A stretch of 29,603 nucleotides of DNA from Fragilaria radians. Its lineage: Eukaryota > Bacillariophyta > Fragilariophyceae > Fragilariales > Fragilariaceae. Numbering within the stretch: the stretch's first letter is position 1; every line of letters starts with the position of its first letter. Both the position numbers and the translations under genes were made by a program. The stretch is taken from contig CAAAJI010000364.1 in the NCBI GenBank assembly GCA_900642245.1, positions 1 to 29,603 of the forward strand, read 5' to 3'. Below the pieces are notes generated by a model, which was given only the letters and a program-made list of their open reading frames with translations, was not told where the DNA came from and did not search any database. Positions 21,436 through 29,603 of this stretch are shown piece after piece.

Positions 21436-22150
21436 ATTGAAAAGGATTTCTTATTACCGAAAAAATTCCTTCCCTATATTCGAATGGAGAATCTACGACA
21501 CAATACAAATGCGGTCTGGATGTGACGAGATTTTCCTTCTCCCACCCCCCAACGTCCACCTCCATGGATTCTAGACAAGCGAAGCTTGTGAGAGACAATT
21601 GTCCCAACTTCGCTTGAGTGAGGATGGAGTTTCAAATTCCTATATAATCCAATTTCCCGAGTTGACCCAGCCAGCATATATAAGACAAAATAGAAGTAAC
21701 ATGAAGATAAAAAATTAATTTAGCCATAGAGTTGATAGTACGACGTCAGATTCGAAAAAAATAAACTCCGCACTATTAGACAGTTTCATCTCACCTATTG
21801 TAGCTCATTTTGCTAGAAAACAAAACATCGAAAAAGGTTCGCTGGAATGCCATTTGAAGAGAAGAATGTTTTGAATGAAAATAAACACACAACAGAGTCA
21901 TTCTCGATAATTCTCATAAAAGTAAGATTCAAAGTTAAAGACTCTAACCCAATATTTCCATGGAGAGTTTCAAGGGAATATCTTTCAATTCGAACTTGAG
22001 TTATCGAACGATCGCGATTGAATCTCAAAATGATTGAGAGTTTCTGTTAGAAGGATCGCATAACTGAAAATGATACGCCAATAGATGTAAGTGTAGTAAT
22101 CCACAATATGTAGCATGCCAAACATATGTTGTGATACTTTCAATTACGAA
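21436..22150. other. Intergenic region, 715 bp
   Basis: Between the secreted-protein start and the glycosyltransferase stop, both minus-strand genes. It contains the promoter of the former and the 3' UTR of the latter. ORFs here (21474-21677, 21813-22028) are not protein-like. The notable element is the inverted repeat at 21576-21616. Confidence 0.5.
21576..21616. promoter_or_regulatory. Nested inverted repeat upstream of the secreted-protein gene
   Basis: Perfect 9-bp arms CAAGCGAAG (21576-21584) and CTTCGCTTG (21608-21616) flank a perfect 10-bp palindrome GACAATTGTC (21594-21603) lying almost at the centre. It is about 140-180 bp upstream of the ATG at 21435, a plausible place for a regulatory site. 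Regulatory function is inference. Confidence 0.3.
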
Positions 22151-23308
22151 TCAAAGGACGGATGCACCTTCAAGAAGTTTCAGGGCGACATCACGGCCAT
22201 TTAAGCTTTCAAATCCTTCGTACCACGCCGTTATAGTATCATCTGTTCCATCTTGTACATTCTGAAATCTCTCATAGAGTTTTAGTCTCCCAAATTGATT
22301 TCGTGCATCTTTTCGATGAGAGAAAGATGTTTGGGAACCTAGATAGTGATTAATAATTAGGAACGAGTTATCACCTTGAATAAGTTGGGGATGTTGACAA
22401 ACTCCTGGGATAGGTGAATGCATATTCCTTAGTCGACTTAGTTGATGGATGGATAGATACTGAAGCTGTAATACTGTTTTTGCCAGCCTATTCGCTTTAA
22501 AATTAGTTCGATTCGTATGAGACCGATAGCGCATTGTCCTTAGTGTTGGTGTAGCAGTATCGGGTAGAACTGGAGCAGATGTCTCGGGGGATACGTAACT
22601 CCCGAACAAAAGTCGGGGTATGGTGACACATGGCTTGTTTCCAGTTAGTTTCCGTAGTATCTTATTCGTCTGCAAAAATTTATATATCACTCCTTCCTCC
22701 CGAACACTTGGAAATGTAATGTCATTCTGTCTTTGCTTCTCCGAAATATTGATGGGAGAAGGAGTAGGGATGTACATTCGATGATTGAAACCTAAATACT
22801 CATCAGGGTCCAAAAATGCAGTCCATGTTCGATTCTCATCTTTCAAACGCAAAGCACACTGACGAAGCAAAATCATCTGCCTACGAATATGCTTTTGAGC
22901 ATCATCAAAGCCCCGTCGACGATCATCAATATCTACCACCCAATCCGGAGCGAACATGTCCTTGGACCATAGCGTTATTTGCATCCGACCTGCATACCGA
23001 TTAACCAGTTCCAAGGGAAAACTTTCGGGTCCACCATCAACTCCAATGATTAGCCGTCTAAGTGGAAGAACATGATAATGATATGCCATCCATTCGGTCA
23101 AGAGATGTGTATCGTCCTTAAACATGATGCAAGCAGAAAATGTCTTCGCGGGAGCGGTTACATTCGAATTTGTATATTCGCTTGCTGTACTTGGCCTTCT
23201 CATCAATGACGAGGAATTGAATTGATTATGTACAGATATCTCGATAAGCATTATCGATGAGATTACAGCAAGGAATATAGAAGTTCTGACTGGAAGACGC
23301 TGCCGCAT
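22151..23308 (-). CDS. GT92-like glycosyltransferase, type II membrane protein
   Basis: 385 residues from ATG at 23306-23308. A short basic cytoplasmic tail and one membrane segment (about 10-24) give a type II topology typical of Golgi glycosyltransferases. The catalytic part follows the DUF23/GT92 pattern: SACIMFKDDTHLLTEWMAYH (58-77) for nucleotide-sugar binding, then HYHVLPLRRLIIGVDGG (77-93), the DxD-like metal site DPDEYL (167-172), IPRLLFGS (230-237), and the C-terminal NHYLGS with R..DAR and LLEG motifs. I recall this arrangement from many diatom paralogues; substrates there are unknown, while characterised GT92 enzymes in animals and plants transfer galactose to glycans. All key motifs are present and the frame is unbroken, so the gene looks functional. 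It probably acts on glycoproteins or cell-surface polysaccharide in the Golgi. Confidence 0.72.
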   Translation of the reverse strand: MRQRLPVRTSIFLAVISSIMLIEISVHNQFNSSSLMRRPSTASEYTNSNVTAPAKTFSACIMFKDDTHLLTEWMAYHYHVLPLRRLIIGVDGGPESFPLELVNRYAGRMQITLWSKDMFAPDWVVDIDDRRRGFDDAQKHIRRQMILLRQCALRLKDENRTWTAFLDPDEYLGFNHRMYIPTPSPINISEKQRQNDITFPSVREEGVIYKFLQTNKILRKLTGNKPCVTIPRLLFGSYVSPETSAPVLPDTATPTLRTMRYRSHTNRTNFKANRLAKTVLQLQYLSIHQLSRLRNMHSPIPGVCQHPQLIQGDNSFLIINHYLGSQTSFSHRKDARNQFGRLKLYERFQNVQDGTDDTITAWYEGFESLNGRDVALKLLEGASVL

Positions 23309-23541
23309 TTTCTTGAGTTATCATATCATGTCTCCAATTACGACGTGTTTTTACTTTTTCAAATTTGCAAGGATTTCCTACTTCCGTTGACTTAACTGAA
23401 ATAGTTTTGAATTGGAGATACTAGAAATTACGAATTTTGAACCCCTTTCTACCTTTACTAAACATTTGTTACCTCTCTTGCATGCTTCCCTTCCAATCAT
23501 TGACAGCTGAATTCTGAACTTTATTAAACCTCTCTGAATGT

Positions 23542-24782
23542 ATCTAATGTCTAAGGAACATTAAAATAATATGTTATAGGTTATGTAGATCACAAGGATG
23601 TAGCTGGAAACTTTGATTGTGAATGTTGCAACATATATTTTTTTCACGTGCAAACAAATTTAATTTGCTTCCCAAGAAGAGATTTTGATAGTTGCATTGA
23701 GATTTTGGGGGACTAAATCCATTTAAGGTAACAGCAAGGGTTTGTTTCACACACAGTTACCTTATTGAATGTATAGTATCACTGAAAATATCCTCTTGTT
23801 TCACTAAAGACCTCGTTTACAGAAGGAAAAAGGAAAAGACACCTCACTTGTTAAAACCTCTGAGTAAAACGATGCTCAATTATAAGTGTCTTCCACTTGA
23901 GGTCTAATATAATGAGAATACTCTTCTTCTGCTGTGAAATAGAAAAAATCATGAGAACCAAAAAATCTCAAAAAGAAACACGTTTGATGCTTGAAAAAAA
24001 CAAGTAACAAATGTCATAATATTGATAATCATGGGATACAAAAACTGTATATCAGGAAGCTAATAGGATTTGGCATTGAACGTCTTCATTAATGTGAATT
24101 CAAGCGATGTCCTTAGCCCAAAGTATGGTCAAGAAGAAATATTGTAATATGCTGTAACAGTACTAATCATTCTGCATCAAAGATTCTAATCAACAAAAAA
24201 GTTCATCCTTTTCTCTGATGTGTATTGAATCATTTGGTGTATTGGAAGACTTGACGATGGCAACATGAAGAATGGCTAGATTCCAAAAACTTTCTGCCAA
24301 ATACATGTGTCACCTAATTTGAAATATGTAACTTCCTAGTTGTTTTCTTTTTTTTTCATCATATTATTTTGCTTCTAAATTATTTTGTCTCAAAACTAGA
24401 AATAGTGACATTGCAGCAGTAAATCAAAGACTCTAATCCGAATGATCAATGTATCGGCCTTTGAAATTTTGATTGTTCGATTTGTCAAAACTGATTTTGA
24501 ACCATATCAGCATCCAACCGTTTTTCCTAACTGGTGTTTTGATCATTGTCCATTAAAATTAAGGGTATATTTGCCGAAAATAAAATTTCCGAGAAAAAAT
24601 CCATGGTAACAACGGCTGGAGTATTCCAATTGTTCAATCCCACATCTTTCGATTTTCGGATTTCAGGGGGTTAAGAGGCGCATATACTATTTGAAAGATG
24701 AGAAAGCATTTGCTCAGTAGCGTTTTATCTAGGAATTTACTTTATGTTTATGAAGGCTTGACTGTTTTTTATGGGTATGAAC
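23542..24782. repeat. Direct repeat copy 1 (1,241 bp)
   Basis: It begins ATCTAATGTCTAAGGAAC and ends ATGGGTATGAAC. It matches copy 2 along its whole length with scattered substitutions and small indels, by eye well above 90% identity. No terminal inverted repeat, TG...CA ends or clear target-site duplication is seen, and no conserved ORF, so it is not an obvious transposon. Upstream flank (23309-23541) holds the glycosyltransferase promoter. Confidence 0.9.
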
Positions 24783-24907
24783 TGCCATAGACTGCCCTAC
24801 AAATGGTCTATTCTAGGCTAAGTCTAGCCAGTCCTACAAGCAGTCCTACACATTGCCCATTTCTACCTGAACATCCTTCAGTAGACTGAAGATCCAAGTG
24901 CAAAGAG
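24783..24907. other. 125-bp unique spacer between the direct repeats
   Basis: Unlike the sequence next to either outer repeat end. It contains a small internal repeat, CAGTCCTACA, twice within about 25 bp (near 24830-24850), and GGCTA/TAGCC arms around four bases. It could be a remnant of DNA lost between two duplicated units. Confidence 0.7.
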
Positions 24908-26149
24908 ATCTAATGTATAAGGAACAATAAAATAATATGTTACAGGTTGTGTAGATCACAAGGGAGTAGCTGGAAACTCTGATTGTGAATGTTGCAACAT
25001 GCTTTTTTTCACGTGCAAACAAATTTAATTTGCTTCCCAAGAAGAGATTTTGATAGTTGCATTGAGATTTTGGGGGACTAAATCCATTTAAGGTAACAGC
25101 AAGGGTTTGTTTCACACACAGTTGCCTTTTGAATTTATAGTATCACTGAAATTATCCTCTTGTTTCACTGAAGATCTCGTTTACAGAAAAAAAAAAAAAA
25201 AGACACCTCACTTGTTAAAACCTCTGGGTAAAAGAATATTCAATTGTAAGTTTCTTCCACTTGAGGTCTAACATAGTGAGAATACTTTTCTTCTGCTGTG
25301 AAATAGAAAAAATCATGAGTACCAAAAAATCTCAAAAAGAAACACATTTAATGTTTGAAAAAAAACAAGCAACAAAGATCATAATATTGATAATGATGGG
25401 ATACAAAAACTTTATATCAGGAAGCTAATAGGATTTGGCATTGAACGTCTTCATTAATGTGAATTCAAGCGATGTCCTTAGCGCAAAGTATGGTCAAGAA
25501 GAAATATTGTAATATGCTGTAACAGTGCTAATCATTCTGCATCAAAGATTATAATCAACAAAACAGTTCATCCTTTTCTCTGATGTGTATTGAATCATTT
25601 GGTGTATTGGAAGACTTGACGATGGCAACATGAAGAATGGCTAGATTCCCAAAATAATTCTGACAAATACATGTGTCACCTAATTTGGAATATGTAACTT
25701 CCTAGTTGTTTTCTTTTTTTTTCATCAAATTATTTTGCTTCTAAATTATTTTGTCTCGAAACTAGAAATAGTGACATTGCAGCAGTAAATCAAAGACTCT
25801 AATCCGAATGATCAATGTATCGGCCTTTGAAATTTTGATTGTTCGATTTGTCGAAACTGATTTTGAACCATATCAGCATCCAACCGTTTTTCCTAACTGA
25901 CTTTTTGATCATTGTCCATTAAAAATGAGGGTATATTTGCCGAAAATAAAATTTCCGAGAAAAAATCCATGGTAACAACGGCTGGAGTATTCCAATTGTT
26001 CAATCCCACATCTTTCGATTTTCGGATTTCAGGGGGTTAAGAGGCGCATATAGTATTTTAAAGATGAGAAAGCATTTGCTCAGTAGCGTTTTATCTAGGA
26101 ATTTACTTTATGTTTATGAAGGCTTGACTGTTTTTTTATGGGTATGAAC
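24908..26149. repeat. Direct repeat copy 2 (1,242 bp), overlapping the trypsin 3' end
   Basis: It begins ATCTAATGTATAAGGAAC and ends ATGGGTATGAAC, in the same orientation as copy 1. A 15-base A run (25187-25201) replaces a GA-mixed run in copy 1. The right end lies in the codon of Cys507 of the trypsin gene, so the final Ser-Tyr-Pro codons, the stop and the 3' UTR of that gene belong to the repeat. Confidence 0.9.
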
Positions 26150-27668
26150 AGCTTTGACAGGATTCTGGGCACAGAGTCCATGCCTCATGATTCGGATGAC
26201 ATACTTCATTCTGAACTTTATTCCTTAGTGACAGCCATAAGCAGCTTCGTTGAACATTGTGGTAATGAAACACTCCCTTGGGAGAGTCTTGACATGCGCA
26301 TGCTTGACATGTGTGGGCACATTTCGACCATGCTTCCTGATCCGGTTCACATAAAATCACTTTCCAATCCGAATGGGAGGCCAGCCATTCGCAAGACATA
26401 TTCTTAATGCCTTCATTGATATATATATTCGCGTTTGGTTGGTCGGTGCATTGCGCTGGTTGTACATTGTTATCGGGGGAATCAAATTCAAAGATATCTT
26501 CTTGACTTCGATCGTCCGGCGGTGTTTTGTTCCTTGATTCTGTTGAAAGCTCGTCTGACGCTCGAGACGATTTAAGACAAGCTCCACATGTATCTGGACA
26601 TGCTATGTATGCCGGCTGTCCAGGTACACAGGCATTTAATTGAGGATTCGCACGAACAATGGCACAATTGAGATTGCGCATTGAGCCCACCCAAAAAATT
26701 GCATTGTTATCATCGGCACAAGGGTTGGATGGTAGATTTTCAGTTGGTCTCGGACGAAGAACAAGTTTTGCACCATTCGGGAATCGCATCGGACGCCTTG
26801 GATTTTTCGGAGCGGAGCCGACGGAAACGCTTGCAAGGATGGATGTAAATTGACTTATTTTGGTATCGATCCATGATTTGGAGGTGGAAACTCTGGAATA
26901 AACTCCAGGGAAGTTATAGTTACCACATCCTCTTCCCCAACTTACAATTCCTACCACTTGCTCTACACCATTAATTGACATGAGAGCTGGTCCACCCGAA
27001 TCTCCCTGACAGGCATCTTGACCGAGATCACGTGCGCATATCATGCTGTTATCAAATATTTTTCCTCCTCCGTAATCTCTATCGCAAGTGTAAGCATCCA
27101 CAATCTTTACCTCAGCTGCATTCAGCCAAACGGTAGTACTACCCCCTTCATAAGCATTCCCCAACCCCAGAATAATGATCGATTCACCGGAACTAGGCCA
27201 ATAGTCACCATTTACTGCCGATGGAGTGACCGATCGTACGGGAGCCTTTAACTGTAGAACTGCAAGGTCATATTCACGTGTGATTGAGTTATATGAAGGA
27301 TGGATGCTACCGCGAACAATTGGTTGAATTTCGGAACCTGCTTGATTGTAGGCATCGTAGGCATTCACATAGGCAGTGAATGACCCCGATTGTGATGCAA
27401 CACAGTGAGCAGCTGTCAAAACAACCTGAGGAGAAATCAATACAGCTCCACAATGAAGACGATCATTCCGATCCAGACGAACATACGAAGGGAAACGATC
27501 CCGAGAGGGTTGAATGCCTCCCACGATTCGTCCCAAGGAGGCGGAAGAGACAGTGGTTGAATTTATAACTTGACTTGCGGCAAGGGAGCAACATAATACT
27601 GCAAACCAAAAGAGAATAGTCGATAGCCTATGTCCCCAAGTGATAACTTGGATGTTCGATTGCCTCAT
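26136..27668 (-). CDS. Secreted trypsin-like serine protease (S1) with three ShKT-like C-terminal domains
   Basis: 510 residues from ATG at 27666-27668 to TAA at 26136-26138. A signal sequence (hydrophobic core about 16-32) precedes a short propeptide and the activation site R47/IVGG (48-51). The S1 domain is complete: TAAHC with His88, DLAVL with Asp134, and DACQGDSGGP with Ser224; Asp218, six residues before Ser224, lines the S1 pocket and predicts cleavage after Arg or Lys. SWGRGCG and FPGVYSRV close the domain. Three six-cysteine modules follow (317-364, 407-457, 459-507), each ending CxxxCxxC, similar to ShKT-type domains that often accompany diatom and other secreted proteases and probably serve in binding. 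A Ser/Glu/Asp-rich linker (about 365-405) separates the first from the second. The protein is predicted to be an active extracellular or vacuolar protease. Confidence 0.9.
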   Translation of the reverse strand: MRQSNIQVITWGHRLSTILFWFAVLCCSLAASQVINSTTVSSASLGRIVGGIQPSRDRFPSYVRLDRNDRLHCGAVLISPQVVLTAAHCVASQSGSFTAYVNAYDAYNQAGSEIQPIVRGSIHPSYNSITREYDLAVLQLKAPVRSVTPSAVNGDYWPSSGESIIILGLGNAYEGGSTTVWLNAAEVKIVDAYTCDRDYGGGKIFDNSMICARDLGQDACQGDSGGPALMSINGVEQVVGIVSWGRGCGNYNFPGVYSRVSTSKSWIDTKISQFTSILASVSVGSAPKNPRRPMRFPNGAKLVLRPRPTENLPSNPCADDNNAIFWVGSMRNLNCAIVRANPQLNACVPGQPAYIACPDTCGACLKSSRASDELSTESRNKTPPDDRSQEDIFEFDSPDNNVQPAQCTDQPNANIYINEGIKNMSCEWLASHSDWKVILCEPDQEAWSKCAHTCQACACQDSPKGVFHYHNVQRSCLWLSLRNKVQNEVCHPNHEAWTLCPESCQSCSYP

Positions 27669-29162
27669 TATTCGAATGGCTTGCAGATAGTATGGTTGGC
27701 AAGGAATTTGATTAAAAAGTGATTTTTACTTATACGGTGATTCACACTAACTGTAAATACTTTAGTGAAAACGCCGTGGTCAGTATTTCTAGGTAAATAT
27801 CAGAATTATGTCATGGTGGTCGTATTTTTTTTCAACAAATTCGGAGATCAGTCACGAATTACTCCACTCTAGGAAGTTGGATATAGTACCTTTCCACTAG
27901 ACATTGATAGTCGAAATTTTTCAATATTGATTCGGAAAACTGATGCAGGAAAAGACCTGTACTTTCGTGAAAATCCAGAAAAGTGCCTCATTCCCCAATC
28001 CAAAACTCCTCAATTGGAATTACGATTGCACTACATGAAAGTAATTAGGTAAATAAAAAGTATGAAGGGCGCAAAACAAAACAAATTGAAAAAGACAACA
28101 ACTACCCCGCCCCGCGTACAGGCAAAGTCAAAGTTGTTGCCTCAGTTTAGTACCTACTTTTCATCTTTAATTTTGATAACATTAAAAAAAATCTGCCGTT
28201 TAACTCACTTCCGTGTGCGGTCGTAATCTGTTACTGCAATATAAGAGACATGATTTAATCATGTGATATGCAGAGTAGAATTAGGTTTACATGTTGAGAA
28301 AGAGAAGAAGAGGAAAGAGAAAAAAGAAATCATATTGCAAAGTTCTCTCATATGGTTCAATTACAGGGATGAGAAAGCATTTTAAACTAACAAAATTAAG
28401 GCTGGAATAATTAATTTATTTAATGGTGGCTTTTTAGCGCTTACTCTTAGCCTTCGTAGCAACATTTTCCAAGTATTGTTAAATGTGAATGTTGATCTTG
28501 ACCAATTTCCTTCGTACGGATTTATGATTGAGTTATAATTTGCAATCAACAATGAATATTAGCAGCATTGCTTCACCTTGAAAATGTGCAACGAGTCTAA
28601 TTTTTCTTACTCTTTTCTGCTTTTAAATCCACAACAAAGTACAGATCGGATAGATTTGACAAAGATCAATAAACTAGGATACGGAGTATTCAATAGAAAT
28701 GTACAAGTGTATGGTTTTCCATTCAATTGATAGCCATTTTGTGTGCGTTTTTCATTTACGCCGTGATATCAATCAACTTTTAGATAAAAGTTGCCGTAAG
28801 TGAAGCCACATTTTAAAATATACATATTTCTTTACTCAATATTGTAGCTAGTTCCATCGAATCTTGAATCCATTGGACTAATGAAGACTCTAGAAAAATC
28901 ATGAAAATTCCCTGACAGCATGATATGAAATTACACAGTGAATGGGTCAAAAGACAACGCCATGCATAACGAAGTAATACAAGTTATGAGCATTTTTTGC
29001 AATATATTATGAAATAGTCTATGACAGCGCCTCACTGGGTATTACGTCTTTAGAGCGGTATTTAATCAAAAGGGCCATTCAAATCTTTCTGGAATCAAGG
29101 ATCTACAACCAAAAACGATTAACATGGATACAATGCATTTATCTTATAACGGTCCTTAGATC
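27669..29162. other. Intergenic region, 1.5 kb
   Basis: Between the trypsin start and the stop of the iGluR-like gene, both on the minus strand; it holds the trypsin promoter. No ORF above 60 codons is present. A short GC-rich patch (near 28105-28125) stands out in AT-rich DNA. No RNA gene or repeat was identified, apart from a 15-base string near 28371 shared with the direct repeats, probably by chance. Confidence 0.5.
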
Positions 29163-29603
29163 TTAACGCTTCATTCTTGAAGCAAAGTACTGAAACAATG
29201 CCAGCAAGAGCGCTGCTAGCATTGCAAAGGCGTAGGAAATAAAAATACCCCCCATTTCTTTTACTCCCAGACTGGCATTATGCTGTGGCTTGTTTAAGCC
29301 TGAAGCGAAGTCACACTTTACAGTTGAAAGCTTGTTCAAGTGATTTTTCCATGCTTCTCTGATGAAACCATCTCTTTCCATTTCCTTAATATGGAAGTCC
29401 AGGACATAGGATACCAAGGATGTACAAAGAATGCCTGAATCAACAGTTGTGGCAAAGCTCGAGGGTAGATTAATCACCACTCGCTTTTCGCTGGTTAAGG
29501 AACACTCTTTGTTGAATTCAACTTCATTTTGATACATTTCAAAGAACGCAAGACTTGTGAGTAACAATCCACATCCCTCATTGCCCCCATACCAAGATTG
29601 CTT
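29163..29603 (-). CDS. C-terminal end of an ionotropic glutamate receptor-like channel (5' part outside window)
   Basis: The minus-strand frame is open to the window edge and ends at the stop codon in 29163-29165; 146 residues are visible. The segment begins in an extracellular ligand-binding-like region with several cysteines, continues through a helix-rich stretch (SYVLDFHIKEMERDGF, then REAWKNHLNKL) and ends in one strong membrane helix introduced by LGVKEMGGIFISYAFAML and followed by a short basic tail (ASRMKR). This order (lobe S2, then EMGG.F into the last membrane helix, then a short tail) is what I know from diatom iGluR-like proteins. The channel pore and first lobe would lie outside. 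An alternative is another solute-binding-domain receptor with one C-terminal helix. Confidence 0.55.
   Translation of the reverse strand, partial: KQSWYGGNEGCGLLLTSLAFFEMYQNEVEFNKECSLTSEKRVVINLPSSFATTVDSGILCTSLVSYVLDFHIKEMERDGFIREAWKNHLNKLSTVKCDFASGLNKPQHNASLGVKEMGGIFISYAFAMLAALLLALFQYFASRMKR

Noticed and set aside
24846..25115. Minus-strand 89-codon ORF across the spacer and repeat copy 2
   Set aside because: Starts at GTG, has no protein-like motifs, and its first part in transcription order lies in repeat DNA that shows no conserved ORF in copy 1.
23542..26149. Repeat pair as the two LTRs of a retrotransposon
   Set aside because: The ends are not TG...CA, only 125 bp lie between, and there is no primer site or coding remnant.
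28371..28386. 15-base string shared with the direct repeats (GATGAGAAAGCATTT)
   Set aside because: No similarity on either side; too short to indicate a third repeat copy.

Overview
The window is nuclear DNA of a protist with an AT-rich genome, most likely a diatom (stramenopile). The pointers are a mitochondrial-type ribosomal protein uS9 and a COQ3 methyltransferase with N-terminal presequences, a ZNHIT2-like HIT zinc-finger protein, a TLDc protein, and several genes of types that I associate with diatoms: a V/WY/DE-motif family of unknown function, a GT92-like type II membrane glycosyltransferase, a trypsin with ShKT-like domains, an iGluR-like channel and a PknK/MalT-type ATPase. The species cannot be fixed from the sequence. 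TAA, TAG and TGA all end otherwise intact genes, so the code is standard.

Layout, left to right. A 5'-truncated coiled-coil gene (+, 1-1671). A large ATPase/TPR gene (-, 3240-6404) with two in-frame stops, probably a pseudogene. A long gene-poor stretch. Mitochondrial uS9 (+, 8811-9733), whose N-terminal third is spread over three frames, converging on COQ3 (-, 9885-10961). Another gene-poor stretch. A diatom-type unknown protein (+, 13677-14267), ZNHIT2-like (+, 14391-15614) and a small basic unknown protein (-, 15797-16438). A third gene-poor stretch. An orphan coding-like ORF (19204-19395) just before a TLDc gene (+, 19403-20542). A secreted unknown protein (-, 20788-21435) and a glycosyltransferase (-, 22151-23308). 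A pair of about 1.24-kb direct repeats (23542-24782 and 24908-26149). A secreted trypsin with three ShKT-like domains (-, 26136-27668), whose last codons and stop lie in the second repeat. At the right edge, the C-terminus of an iGluR-like channel (-, 29163 to beyond the window).

The genes are independent eukaryotic transcription units with no operon logic. uS9 and COQ3 both serve mitochondria, but their adjacency is probably chance. From the secreted protein to the right edge, all four genes are on the minus strand and encode secretory-pathway or membrane products. No rRNA gene, convincing tRNA, CRISPR array or complete autonomous transposon was seen. The points most worth a second look are the repeat pair abutting the trypsin 3' end, the two broken genes (ATPase, uS9), the orphan ORF at 19204, and the lineage-type unknown proteins.
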